From Parascedosporium putredinis (lineage: Eukaryota > Ascomycota > Sordariomycetes > Microascales > Microascaceae), in assembly GCA_949357655.1 (NCBI GenBank), contig CASHTG010000001.1, forward strand, positions 2,852,001-2,916,000: a stretch of DNA of 64,000 bases, given 5' to 3'. This document shows, piece by piece, positions 36,968-49,297 of the stretch. Every line of letters begins with the position of its first letter. Position 1 is the first letter of the stretch. The position numbers were made by a program, and so were the translations under genes. The notes beneath the pieces were generated by a model. The model searched no databases, was not told the origin of the DNA, and saw only the letters and a program-made list of their open reading frames with translations.

Positions 36968-38191
36968 TTATAATCTCATTTGCTGGCCGTCATCTTCGTC
37001 GAATCCGGAAAACATCATCGGGTCTCCCACGCCGAGCATGACTTCTGGATTTGGGCACGAGACGATATGAGGTCGAAGCCGCCCGAATTCTGATTCCAGG
37101 AGCCCTTGCGTGAGCATCTGGGCGCTGGACAGAGTGGCAGGCTGTGTGAGGAAATCGGGTACCATGGACATGTTGGCGGATGAGTCCCAGGCGGCAGCGA
37201 ATTCCGCCATCGTTGGGCCGTCGGGGAAGAGAACGCCAGCTACTCCGGATTGCTCTGGCGGCGCTTCGAAATCGTTGTAAGGCGGTAGACTTTGAGGGGA
37301 CAGGAAAACTTGTCCAGTGGTACTCGGGGTCGGGTGATGGTCGTCTTCGTTATCGGAATGTTCGTGTTCGGATGCGGAGCTCATGTCTGTCCTGTTACTC
37401 GTCGGCGTGATGCTTCCACCGTGCGTCATACCCGGAAGCTGTCCCGAGCCTTCTGTCTGCTGAGCCTCGAGTTGTTTTACGAGCTCTTCCAGGTCCCTTT
37501 CGTTCTCGGGAAATACCGAATGCACGGGGAGATCGATGTCGCTGTTGGGGCGAATGCAGCCGAGTTTGGTGGCGATGTTGTGTACAACGGGAAGGCCCCT
37601 GTCGTTGAGCTCGATGTCTCCAAGCTCCCACGCCTCTCCATTACGGACCATGCTGTAAAGCTTGTGGATGGTGGCTATGAGCGCAAACTGTGTGCTTTCA
37701 AGCACCTCGGCGTATCTGCAGTAGTTGGTCCGTTAGCCTCACTCGCACGAGAGACAAGAAATGCGCCGCGCGATAGGAAGACTTACCCTCTCGGAAGCTG
37801 CTTATACTCAACCTTCTTACGGACACCAGCAGTGCAGATGAGACCATCATCCTTGCACCTCTTGCATGGGAATTCGCCGTCGCACTAGGGAGTGTGTGAG
37901 CCACGAATTGGTCCTCGACTTCAACACGATTGCCATGTTATATTGGTTTGAGCTTACCTTGGTCTTCTTCATCCTACACCTCTCACAGGCTTTCCATACC
38001 CGCTTATGCCTGCCATCTGAGGCACCAGGAGAGTGAGCATCTAGGTGGCTCGCAGCAGCGCTGATAGGGCCGTGAGAGCCCGCCCGCTTGGTGCTGCGAG
38101 CAGATGATCTCGAATTCGATTTAGAGGATTTTCTCGCGGGCTTGTGGACTGCATCCTCCTGGGGAGGAGAGGGTAGATTGTGGTGGCCCAT
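36968..38191 (-). CDS. Zn(II)2Cys6 transcription factor
   Basis: This is a fungal binuclear zinc cluster regulator, expected in the nucleus. Three exons: 37958-38191 (ends KACERCRMKKTK), 37787-37884 (CDGEFPCKRCKDDGLIC, completing the six cysteines CxxCx6Cx5-6CxxCx6C) and 36968-37715. Introns are 73 bp (37885-37957, GTAAGC..TAG) and 71 bp (37716-37786, GTAAGT..CAG). ATG 38191 (MGHHNLPSPPQ) is chosen as the first in frame. The protein is 359 residues and needs no frame correction. After the cluster, a conserved-looking block reads YAEVLESTQFALIATIHKLY and GCIRPNSDIDLPVHSVFPE. The rest is acidic and Ser/Pro-rich, fitting an activation region, and I see no fungal-specific TF middle-homology domain. 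The target is unknown. It stands alone, with long gene-free flanks on both sides. Confidence 0.92.
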
Positions 38192-41100
38192 TGCTCCAAA
38201 ATGATTTACGGCGTAAGAGTAGAGAGACGACACGAGGTAGAAGAAGTAGATGGGAGAAGAGTGATTCCGTCTACACGATCAAGGGAAGAAGTAACTGTAT
38301 GCATACACATAAAACCGAAAAGCTCAAGAGCGTGTAAGCTTAGGAGGAGAAGACGAGCGAAGGTGGGATGGAGGAACATATAAGAATGCACGCCGCGGGA
38401 TTCAGGCACCGGGATTGATATATAACCCAAGGGATCAAGCGTGAGAGGGACTAACGAGGTCTGGGACACTGGGACGGGGGACAGAAATGTGAATGACCGC
38501 ATTTTCGAGGGAAGGGACCACAGTGGGCTCTGAAGGGGGAAGCCACAAAACCAGAGTGGAGTGGGGTGAACCTAACATGTCGGGGGGGAGGGGGTGAATT
38601 CGACATTGATCAATGTGGAGACGGGTGTGAAAGTCATGTTCAGGACACTACATATTACAAGCACGCTAGAGAGAAGGCGCAACTCCGACTGCGATTAATA
38701 ATGTTTCGGCGGGCTTACAAGTACAGGGTGAGTTATGGCTCAAGATGATGACATATAATTGGTACCTCCTGCTTGAAAGGCCGAAGTCTCGACCGGCCAG
38801 TTTGGTGGGATCTTTGCAGCGCATTGCACCCATATACCCCTGTTCATCCGGCGACGCCTTGTACTGGTACCCGTCTGATCACACAAGACTGGTCTTCCAT
38901 CATCTTCCCGGCACAGTTCCATTCACTCCAAAATCCGTTGTCCGCTCGCCCATCGGCCTCCCAGCAAACTCCGCTCCGCAGGGCTCGCACACCGAAGTTT
39001 TAAGCATTTGACCCTTTGAGTAATACATTCAACCCACACCCTGTTAGCCTATGCGGTTCGAGGCTGGTTCTGATACCTGTTCCCGCGGCCTTGACTCCTT
39101 TTAATGGAACCTGGAGGGGGCAGGGTGAAAAGAAGGAACGACGAAGAAGTGCTAAAAACAAGAGTAGGGTAGAGTAGATAGACAAAAGTCCACAAGATCC
39201 CCCTTCTTGCTCTGTGAAGAAGAAGTGCGAGAATCAAAGGCCAAGTGTAGGCCAAGTGTAGGCCAAGCTTTGCCCAGGCAGCTTCCCCACCCACCAGAAA
39301 GGGAGAAGACGACGAGAAGAAGCAGAACAGTTCCCCTAAAGTCCTCAATTGTTTTGCAAATCTTCGGCGATGGGACCCCATCTTTGCCCATTTCCATTCC
39401 CCTTCCTTGAAAAAGGGAGGGCGCGGGGAGCTTGGCCTCGAAAATTTGTCAAGGCCAGATAGCGGCGTTGTGTTGGTTCACAGGATTTTAATTCCCCAAA
39501 ATCGAGACTCATAAGCTGGCACGTAGGGTCTGCGCCTCCCCTCCCCACTGTCTGGGAAGTTTGTGCTGCTAGGGCTCGTTGGAAATTTGATTGTTGCAAT
39601 AGCGGTGGAAAGAACTTGTTTGAGCCTCTATTGAGCTTCCTTCGAGCTTCCTCCGCACTTGGCGCACGTCGGGGGCCGGAGTGAACCCGCCCAGTGAACC
39701 CGCCAGCCCGCCCAGTGACAATTCACGGTGACCGCATTGCCGCGTCGCCGCGTCGCCGTGAACGAAAGTGGTATTCCTTCGTACTCGCAGCGTCTTACGC
39801 GGATCGCGGCCGCAGCACGGCAGGCATACTAGTCGACGGCGGTTGGTGGTTCTTTTGGGACATGTGAGGAGTATTCTTCTGGCACGACCTCGCATTCTCG
39901 CATTTGAAATCCCCGTCGCCGCTTCTTTCCTTCTTCTTCTTCTCTCATCCCACCTGGACGGCTCGGCACCCGAGAAGTGCGAGGGTCATTCCCAATTCGG
40001 GCTAGCGCCACAAGGGACCAGGGTACCCGCTCGAGCGCAAACCAGTCACTTCATTCGTCCCTGCCAGAAATTTCCAGCTGCTCTCAGCAATTGGCTTTGA
40101 GAGGATGACTATTATGGTGAGCCAGAACCTTTGTTCATCTAACCCTTGTTGGCCTCGCAGATCTCACCATGTACTGCGGACAAGTGTGTACATTTGCCTT
40201 GAAGCACGAAGCGCACAACTCCCCAGAGCCTCAGAGTTCCAGAGTTCCAGAGCGGGCAAGTGGACAAGTGGGCAAGTGGGGAACAGCTGGGAGGCTCTGG
40301 ATAATTGAGCAGGCATCAAATGACATGAGTACTGCAAGTTGCCGGTTCTCATGTGGTTGAATTGAAAACCTGCAGTACGAAAAGGGCTGTAAATGGGGAT
40401 CGTTATCGTGACGGGTTGTTCCGGGTCAATGTGGGGGTGGCATTCAGAGAGCACGTTTTGCACCCGCCCCAACGCGATGGATCTATCCATTGGATGAGTA
40501 CGCGGGTGTGCGGCACTGGGGCTCAGTTGAGGGCGGGTTTGGGGGTTCTGGAAAAGAAAGGAAAAAACTCAGCCCAAGTGCCTGAATCCTATTCCAACGG
40601 GCGATGTAAGAGTTGGGTCGCAGAGGAGGAGCACTGGCTCCGCTGTACGGGGTTAAGAGCCCTCCCGTAGCAACCTGGAAGCAAGAGAAAACGAGAAGCC
40701 AGGAAAAAGAAGGCCGCCTGCCACAAGGGGTTAATGGAGTTGCCGGGTTATGTCCGAAAATAGGTGCACCAGGTCTACGTGGAAACTGGGATGTAGCGGT
40801 GGTGGGAAGGATCACTCGCTCCATTGGTATGATGATCTTCCACCTTTAGCCACCTGAGCTTCGAATAACGAAACACGATGGAGATCCAGGAAGAGGCTGG
40901 ATGAACATTCTACAGAGTTATCGATGAAGAGGGGCGGAAGGGCAGAAGAGCAGAAAGAGTTGGAGGGTAGGGCGTGTACATCAATCTAGCAACATAACTC
41001 CCAACGATGATGTCTTGCAAGTTTCCTCTTTTGGAGAGTTGATGGAATTGTCTCATCGGGGACAGCTTGTCAGCAACAGCTCCGTTTCATGGAATTCCGC

Positions 41101-44100
41101 CCCCTAAGTCACACCCTACCCTACTTTTGCTTGCCTACTTGCCTACTCGCCTCCTCCCCGATCCGGGACCCACTCTTCAAAACAGGTGGGTAACTGAAGT
41201 GATTCACGCGGAAACCATGATGATTGATTCTGGTGATGGTCAGACGAGGCCAACGCGAAAGTATCAACATGTGGTGAAAGGGGCACCAGAAAACCCGGTC
41301 ACTGATAAGACTAGATGAAGAATGCTCTTCGTTTTCTCGGAAGAGCTCAAGAGCAGAGCACGACTTGTCTTTTCTTCCCCCCTTTCCGCCCTGCCTCTTC
41401 GGCTCTTCAGTCAATCCGTTAGGGTTCACACTAATTCTCTCAATCTTCACCAGTCTGCATTTTGTTGTGGATACAAACTAGCCTCGATGCAGTGACGTCC
41501 TCGATATAGATCAATCATAAAGGGTTCAGCGAGCCTCGGATTGGGGGAATGAGGCTCACGACGACCCCGATAGACCGCCGAGTGATGAAGTGAATCTGCG
41601 TCATACGAGAGCTCGGTTTCCCCACCCTTCAAATTTCCCCTGGAGTCTCCAAAAGAAACATCTAATACTGTGAAGTTGCCCTTTTGGGGGCGTTAGAGGA
41701 TTTCTGATATCTTTAACGCACCACTTCGATCGGCTCAGATGATGGATGGCTCACTGTTTGGGGATCAATTGATACTACATGTAGTGGGCAAAAAGGGGTT
41801 CTCGGGGCTTGGGTGATCCGCTCTTGAGGCAAGCTGTCGCTCAGTAGATAGATCCATTGTTACTGATGGGGCAATCAAAAGGTTCAATGTTCCGACTGTG
41901 CGGCCAGATCAAATTCTGAGACTTGAGCATGCGCCAAACGATGGTGAGTCCTTGGGATAGATCTATCAAGGTTTTCGACCGACAAAAGCGGACCTCGGGA
42001 GAAGCTGATTTGGGCGATCTATCACCAGCTTTTTTTTCAAGGGCAGAGAAGCTTATTTCCGAACTTGCGACCAAGTTGACCAATTTTCATCCAAAGTACA
42101 GCTCCATTCATAATTCACATATTATCGAAGTGTGACCTTCAGACACTCCGGTCGAGCTCGGAGGACCACAAATTTTGAAATCCCTAAAACCGCCTCCACC
42201 ACTGGAGTCTGGTCTCCTTTTTCTTTTTCTTTTTTTTTTTTTTGAGGTAAGAAAAGAAAAATTTATGTTAGTGGTGTCCACAGCGAGCGCGTGAGTAATA
42301 ATGATTTGCCCAGCGAATAGAAAAAGCCAGACAAGGCCGGAGGAGCTGCAGATCCTCCAAAGCTCTCCGGGATTCACCGCTGGGTTAATTCCGGCCCACG
42401 CCCCCGACCCCACCACGGCCGGCAGGGAAACGAACGAGACGATGGCCAGCCGAAATGTCAACCATGCCCATTCAAGCTAACACGCAGGACGGACGGGCGC
42501 CAACAAAGACGTCTCGAGACCCCACGACCCGCTCTCCACACAATATTGCCCATGTAGTAGTACGACTAATCCATAAAGTCTGCGAAGAGGCGTGCTTTGC
42601 ACTAGGGGTTCGGAGACATTTGAAGAATCCAACCCGGTCGTGTGCGGACCGAAAATTTTGGGCCTCGATGGAAGCCATCAAAGAACCCTGATGGAACTCG
42701 GGCCAGCTTGGCTGCCTGCTTTTGAGACATCGCCCTACTTGTACATGTTATGATCAATGTTGCCTCTCGTCTACTATGACGAGAACATGATAATATAAAT
42801 CCTTCGAGGGACTCTAGTGGCTTCCATTGGATTGGGCATGAATGTCGAATCAATGGCCCCTTCACCCATAACGGTGAGAAGTAACGCATAACGAGTATGA
42901 GCCAGGTTCGCTCATCGCTCGCATGGTCACCCATGGCTTGGGATCCGGGCTGAGTCAACTCGGCGATGTTTTCATCTTGTCTAGGAACGAACCAAGTGGG
43001 ATTTTCAAGGCAACGGAGGTTCGGGATTGCATCGTACGTTGCTAGTAGGAGAGAAAATAAGAATCAACATCAAAGAGATGAAAGGCTGAGAAGAAGAAGA
43101 AAAATCCCGGACAGTGGCCACTGAAAAGATTTTTATCTTGTTCGTACCCAATCACCTCGCCCGTCCTCTCCCGGGACTCATTCTCACTCATATCCCAGTC
43201 TAGAGTGGGTCGTCGAGGTCGGGAAGGGGGTGGAAACGAGTGTAGACATGGCGTAGTGTAGTGGAAGAACGAGAAATGGGGCCCGAAATCTTTTCGGCCG
43301 GGAAATCGGGATCTTTTGGAAAAAACATGGGTAAAAACCCGCATCACCTGGCTGTTGCCCGGTAGTCGCGATGTCTTCCCGGAAATAGACGTGATGGGAC
43401 TAAGACGAGGCGCCACTTTTCGCCTCGTGGGTTACCGTAGGCGTAAACATGGAACAGCTACTTATTCTCGAAGCTCGGCGATGCCCCATATAGCTTCCTT
43501 TTCTCGCCCTGGTCTTCAAGGAACATGTGCAGTCAATGCTTCAAACTCGAACCCACAAAATGTCCTCGTCAACCCCACCCTCGCCGCCAAGCAATCGGGA
43601 GCGGCGAGAGAGCCGCAGCGCCTCGGAACCACATGTTAGGCGGACGGCGCCTAACTTGGCGAAAGAGGATAATGAATGCAAATGAGTCACCGAGGTTGGT
43701 TATTTCCTAAGTGGAGAGATTTCGTGGATGAAGATGTCGGCCGGCCGATAGTGGAGATACCGGCCGCCGGGGCTGGCAGCCGGTAGACCAGCCTTCCTGA
43801 TCGCACGCAATAAGCAATAAACATTCAGAGGATTACGTCCCCCTCCCCTTGCCTCAAATCCATTCTCAAATGAGGCGGCTAAGGCTCCTGGGCGGCTTCA
43901 TCCCATAATGCCACCACTAACCTGGAGCTGGAAAATCCAAGGATGTCAAGGCAGTCCACCACTTCTGAGAAAGAGGAGAGGGGGCGGCCAGAGACTTTAC
44001 GTGGACGACAACAAACGATCCCGGCGGGTCTATGATGTAAACAGGGCGTTGTGGCCTTGCCCCTTCCACTGCCGCTAGGAAAGTCTGATAAGGCGGGCTA

Positions 44101-45079
44101 ATTGGGATTAATATGCAAATTATCGTTCCGCCTAGCCAGTCGCTCGCGCCCTTTGCGAGCTCCTTTTGGATGGGTGACCAATCCAACATTTTACCTGATT
44201 GATAAGCAAGGGTTGAGAGCGCGACCGCCGTTACCCCCTTCAATGTTCACAATCAATGGCAGGTTTTTGCAAGCTTTGGGTGCGGACTACAATTTGCTGA
44301 CATCTGGACCCGTGTATCAATAGTAGCTCCACCCTGATTGCCCAAGGTGGTGTACTTCCGGACTTAAGCCATCACCGAAAAATCCTTCACTACACATTCC
44401 GCTGGTGGGTGAGACTACATCGGAGATCGGCCAGCGCTTCCCCGACCGGCTTTAAGGCGTCGGCGTGCCTCAGACCATTTGCAATCTTGTGCGCGATCCT
44501 ACCAACGCTCGCCAGGCTATCCAGACTGCACAGCAAGATATGGATCTATGCGGTGCGGAGAGTGAGCGGCGGCACTTGCACTTGCACTTGCACTTGCCCT
44601 TGCGCTTGCCCAGGCCCAACCAGAGCAAGTACTTTGCAAATATAGAAACTTGTTCCGTATCTCGCGCCAGGATCATGGGTGCACGCGCCTTGCGGGAAGT
44701 TGGACGGTGATTTGATTATCCATGATCCCCCTTGTGCTTCATTGCCCATGACATAATTTGTCAGCCAAAAAAAGTGCGATGCGCCATGCGCGCGCACATT
44801 GGGCACCAAAACCTCACCTATCCACCCGTCGCGACTCTTCTGTCACCTTGTCCCAAGGCTAGGGCTGGCTCAATCTCCGCCAAGGATCGAGACCGTGGCC
44901 GAGGGTCCCCTGTCGCACGCCAGGAGTGTCCCAGCGAAAGTGAAGTGCATGGTTTCTCGGGGATTAGGTTTGAGGATTCACAGAGCAGATATGCTCACTC
45001 CTCCTATCTGTCGTGAGGGGCGTGGCCGTAGACGTGACTGAAACTTTGGTGGGCACTTGGTCAATCATGGGATGGGACC

Positions 45080-45081
<2 letters not shown>

Positions 45082-45122
<41 letters not shown>
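45082..45122. repeat. (GT)n microsatellite
   Basis: About 20 uninterrupted GT units. Confidence 0.97.
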
Positions 45123-45125
<3 letters not shown>

Positions 45126-46203
45126 TGTACATAGCACTGTAGGCCACCAAGGTGGCTCAAGGAGGGGGAGGAGAAGACAGACGGCGGTGGGTGGGTGGTT
45201 GGGGGAAGCAGCGGTGGTTTAACAGCCATCATATCCCATCTCTAAGCTAGGGAAGCGATACTTGATCGACACTTGCTTGGGCGGGGCGGTCATCGTCACC
45301 TTGAGATGAAGTGATGGGGACTCAAAAGGAGCAGAACCCGATCATCGATGCCGAGCTGCCTTTGCTCTCTCGGTGACAACTATGCATGCTTCATCTGCAA
45401 AGCGACCAGCCCTATGAGACCTGGAGGAGTGGGGTAAAGGGGACGCGAGGGGTTGACTTGTGAGTCCCTCCGCGCGCGATCGTTTGTCCTTTTTTTTTTT
45501 TTAAATGGGATATTCGCAAAGCCTGCGCGGGCGCGGGCACTGAAGGCCCCGGATCGAGGAAGCAAATGTCATGACCAAGCCATCGTCTATCGTGACCTCC
45601 ACTAGCACGCCAATCCAAATTCAGTGATGGAATTGGATAAATGTCAGTTTTTAAGGTTCCGTCCAAGCCTAGATCAACGGCTGATGCACCAGTGATTCAG
45701 CAGAATTCCGGCCCCGGACGGGGGTAGATCGATCCATGGCTACGTCAGACCCGCGATTCGTGAAGCAGCGCCAACGGGCTGAAAACGGATGGACATGATA
45801 TCAGTTTTCCTTTTTTTTGCGACTGTGAAAGAAAGCGTACTCCCTCCTCCCAAGGGCAGGGGCAATCGCCACCACTGGAGAGGCTAGATTTCCATCTTGG
45901 GATCACAAGTCTTCAATGTTGGGAAATATGACCCAGAGATGACGGCCTTTGCTAAGCAATGTGCTCTAGATCTCTGGACGAGATCCTGACAATTTAACCC
46001 AGTGGACCTGACCGGCTAACCGAGATCTTTAAAACACGCATGGAAGCATGTGGTGATAGACTTTCTCGAGAACGTGGGGTCCCATGAATTCGTGAGGGGC
46101 GCTCAATAGCTATTCCAGACATTTATTGCTACCTGGAGTTCAAGGCTCTACCTAACCTGCCCCTGCACCGTAGACTGGATTCTTCGAAATATGCCATGCG
46201 CCG

Positions 46204-46205
<2 letters not shown>

Positions 46206-46236
<31 letters not shown>
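46206..46236. repeat. (CT)n microsatellite
   Basis: About 15 uninterrupted CT units. Confidence 0.97.
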
Positions 46237-46239
<3 letters not shown>

Positions 46240-48850
46240 AGTCCCAGCGAGCTCCTCCCTTCACCATCTCTGATCCCATCTCACATTTGATTTCGGACGC
46301 GGCGAAAGACTCTCACATGGCATTCCCAGCAGCCGTGCCTCATCGCTTTTTTTTTTTTTACGCGGAATAGCTTGGCGTAAAGGCCAAAAGGGAAGGCGCC
46401 CATCTTATCCCCCGGAAGCTATATCTCGTAAAAACGTGAGGCCTGGTTGGGGCGAAACTCCAATTTGTTCTCCGGTGGCCCTAGTCTCGGGCCGTTTAGA
46501 CGCATGTTGCGATCGGCAGCGACAAGATGGCGAGAAGCCTATCTTTTCCTTGGCGACAAGCTTGGCGCACAGCATATCGCGCCGGGAGCGACGTGTGCTT
46601 CTTCTTGAAGCTGTCCGTCGTCAACCAGCCAGTTAGTGGTGAAGGAAAGTTGACTGTATTTGCTCTTGATCCTTGGTGATCAACCAAGAGGCATCCGGCC
46701 CAGGCCACAGCGCCACCGTTTCGATGAAATTTGATAATAAAGCCAACCACTTTGAAGCAGCGCAGGCGTCTGGATTAGCCACTTGAGCGACGATGCTGTG
46801 CAACGAGCATCCCCATACACCTATCATATGGCTCGATTCGAAGCTAAATTCATCCATGCCGAAGTAGATGGAGATGATCCGCGCTACGGCAATCTTTCAT
46901 GAACCTATAAGAGGCGGTAAAAGAGTGGCTGATAACACCCTCACCGAAGTCTTTCGTCAAGGCATGGAGAGGAAGAAAATGATTTATTCCATCAACTAAA
47001 TGACGGATTATATGGCAAGGAAGGCTCGGCTGGTTTTCGAGCCTACATGCAAGGGTTAAGTCCTGAGAGCAAGGCTATGAGATTTCGGCCGAGGTGTTAG
47101 CCTACCTCTTGTTCAGGCAGAAAATGACATCTCGCCGCTGCACCGGAGTTACGTTAGTACTGGGCGCATCTCGTGATGGCGATTCAATTCCTGACCTTTC
47201 AAGCCTCTGACCGGCTGCGAAATCCGGGCTATCTAATCGAGATGGCCATCCCGCAACCTATGATCGCGCTTCTCTCGTGTTGCCCTCGAGGTTCCTCTTG
47301 GCCTGCGTTAGGACTGCGAGAAGTCATCTGAAGCGGAGTTCGGAGTGAATTCTATGACGGTCGGAGCTCATCTGCCTATTACTTGCTTCATGAGCTAGTT
47401 TACTAGATCGCTATAGACGTAGGCCTTAGCTCCGTGCTTCCTCCTCCAACCGCACCCATACCCCTTGGCCGGATACCGCCATTTCTTGAGGGGGAAGCGC
47501 TCACTCGAGGGTATTTAGGCATGGGCATATGTAGACGTCTGTTTCGCATTTCCTAGCGATCGGGTGCTTTGTATCTGGGTTCTTGATGCGAGCTGCGGAG
47601 AAGGCTATTGTACGGTGCGGCCTATCCATTAGAGGCGGTGCTAGCTCTCGCTGTAGGTCTCTGTACCTCGACACGACGGGGTCCGGCCTATTCAAGAGTT
47701 CCCTTGTCCAACAGTACGTGGTTCCGCTCTCTATATATATCTATCTCCTCTCTGTATGTGCGCGGTAACCATGCCTCTCGGCCGATTCACGAGGGTGCTG
47801 GATGTTAGTTCTCCATCATATCAAACTCCAAGCAAGCGCACTCCCTACTCAAGGGTGTCGCCGTGATGATATTTATATCCATTACTTCGTGCCCGCATAT
47901 TGACCCTAGAGCTTTTCTGCGGACCGCCGTCGTGTAAAGTGTATGAGCTCTGTTCTTTCGATATAAGATGTAAGACGTTCTTGATATTGGCGACTAGCCT
48001 TATCATGGCCATCCCCCGTATCTAACCCCTCTCGATACGTGTATAGTTGCTGTGGTGAGATCGATTGCTGAGCTTCCGGGAGAGCCTCGAGTGTTTTCGT
48101 GCGGATGGTTCGTCCACGCATCACGATCCATACGATCCGGGGCTATCAGCAGCTCTAATCATTTCGATAGTACTAATAGTAACGTTGGCGGAAACACTTT
48201 CGAGTCTATCCAAGCAGGCTATTACTCCCCAACTTGTAATCCAGAAGATCATCTGAAATGGTTCTAGAGAAGGTTGGGTCGACTTCCAGAAGATGAAGAG
48301 TAGCTGCTGCGATGTGTACCATAAACGAACCACTCCGGCGCCGGCTTCCTTCCTCTCGTGCGCAACCACATTCTCGTTTGCTCTAGCTCCTTTTAAAGAT
48401 GCAACGTAGCTGCTTTGGGTCTTCTTGGTTGTACAAACGGGAAAACTCACTCGGCGGCTGCATCTGGAGTGTTGCAGTCTTGGTTGAACCCCGCTTCGCT
48501 TCTGCCTGCTGGAGATCATGTCATGTCCCCAGTCCTGCAGATTAATTTGCTCGATGCTTCGATTGATTACGGTCAGGCTAGGGCCTTACTCACACACCAT
48601 GAAGAACTGGACGGAGTGATACAAAGATGCTCCTCTCGGGACCTGATGTCGAAAGGTTGAATTAGGTTAAGTGGGCTGATCAATTCTCTCGGGAAGGCCT
48701 CCTTTCTACACACACCAGGCAGGTGAGAGGACTGGATCACGGATCTCTTGGACATACATGTGATGCCAATACTGTGAATAGCTTGGTCGGCTATGAACTG
48801 ACAGTATGGTCACCCATTTCTTCAATGTCGTGAAATATCGACTGTGGAGA

Positions 48851-49297
48851 TCACTGATAGCTGGACTGACCTGCTCCCTTGGCTGCATTCCTCAAGGTTC
48901 TCGCCAATTTCACGGCCTCAGCATTCAAAAAAATCCCATCATACAATGACTCCCAGATCTTTCTCCCCTTGAAGTAGTCCGCGACCCTCCATCTTAGCCT
49001 CCCCCACCCAGCTTCATCCCTTTGAGGGTCCAGCACCCGTTCCATACACTCGTTTAGCTTCCCCGCTGCCTCGGCACCCAGTCGCTCTCGCACAGTAGCC
49101 GGGGATTTCTGCAAGGCATGGCCCGTGGTGCCGGTGGCGCCGGCGTCGTTTGATAGCATTGGCATGACGAACTTGGCCTGTTCCGGAGTCTGAACAGTGT
49201 CTTCTGGGAGACCGGCCGCGGCGAGGGACGCGGCGATGAGGTTGCGGTTTGCTTCGTCCTCAGGTTTTCGGTCTGTTAGTTGCACAGATTTGGACAT
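48851..49297 (-). CDS. Hypothetical 148-residue protein
   Basis: Not recognised. An uninterrupted frame from ATG 49297 encodes a soluble, helix-rich, Ala-rich protein (NRNLIAASLAAAGLP near the start, then KLNECMERVLDPQRDEAGWG and RVADYFKGRKIWESLYDGIF). It has no signal peptide, membrane segment or known motif. Composition and codon use look genuinely coding, and no frame change is needed. Near the 3' end (about 48868) a GTCAGT could be a donor site, so the true C terminus may differ after splicing to a downstream exon. It sits alone between gene-poor flanks. Confidence 0.6.
   Translation of the reverse strand: MSKSVQLTDRKPEDEANRNLIAASLAAAGLPEDTVQTPEQAKFVMPMLSNDAGATGTTGHALQKSPATVRERLGAEAAGKLNECMERVLDPQRDEAGWGRLRWRVADYFKGRKIWESLYDGIFLNAEAVKLARTLRNAAKGAGQSSYQ

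Larger units (their letters stand above)
38192..48850. other. 10.7-kb gene-poor region upstream of the Zn2Cys6 gene
   Basis: No supported gene. It contains a GT microsatellite, a CT microsatellite, T tracts (about 42226-42243, 45488-45502 and 46348-46360) and many unrelated short open stretches. 46.9-48.5 kb reads like decayed sequence, but I could not assign it to any element. No tRNA or rRNA was recognised. Confidence 0.5.
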
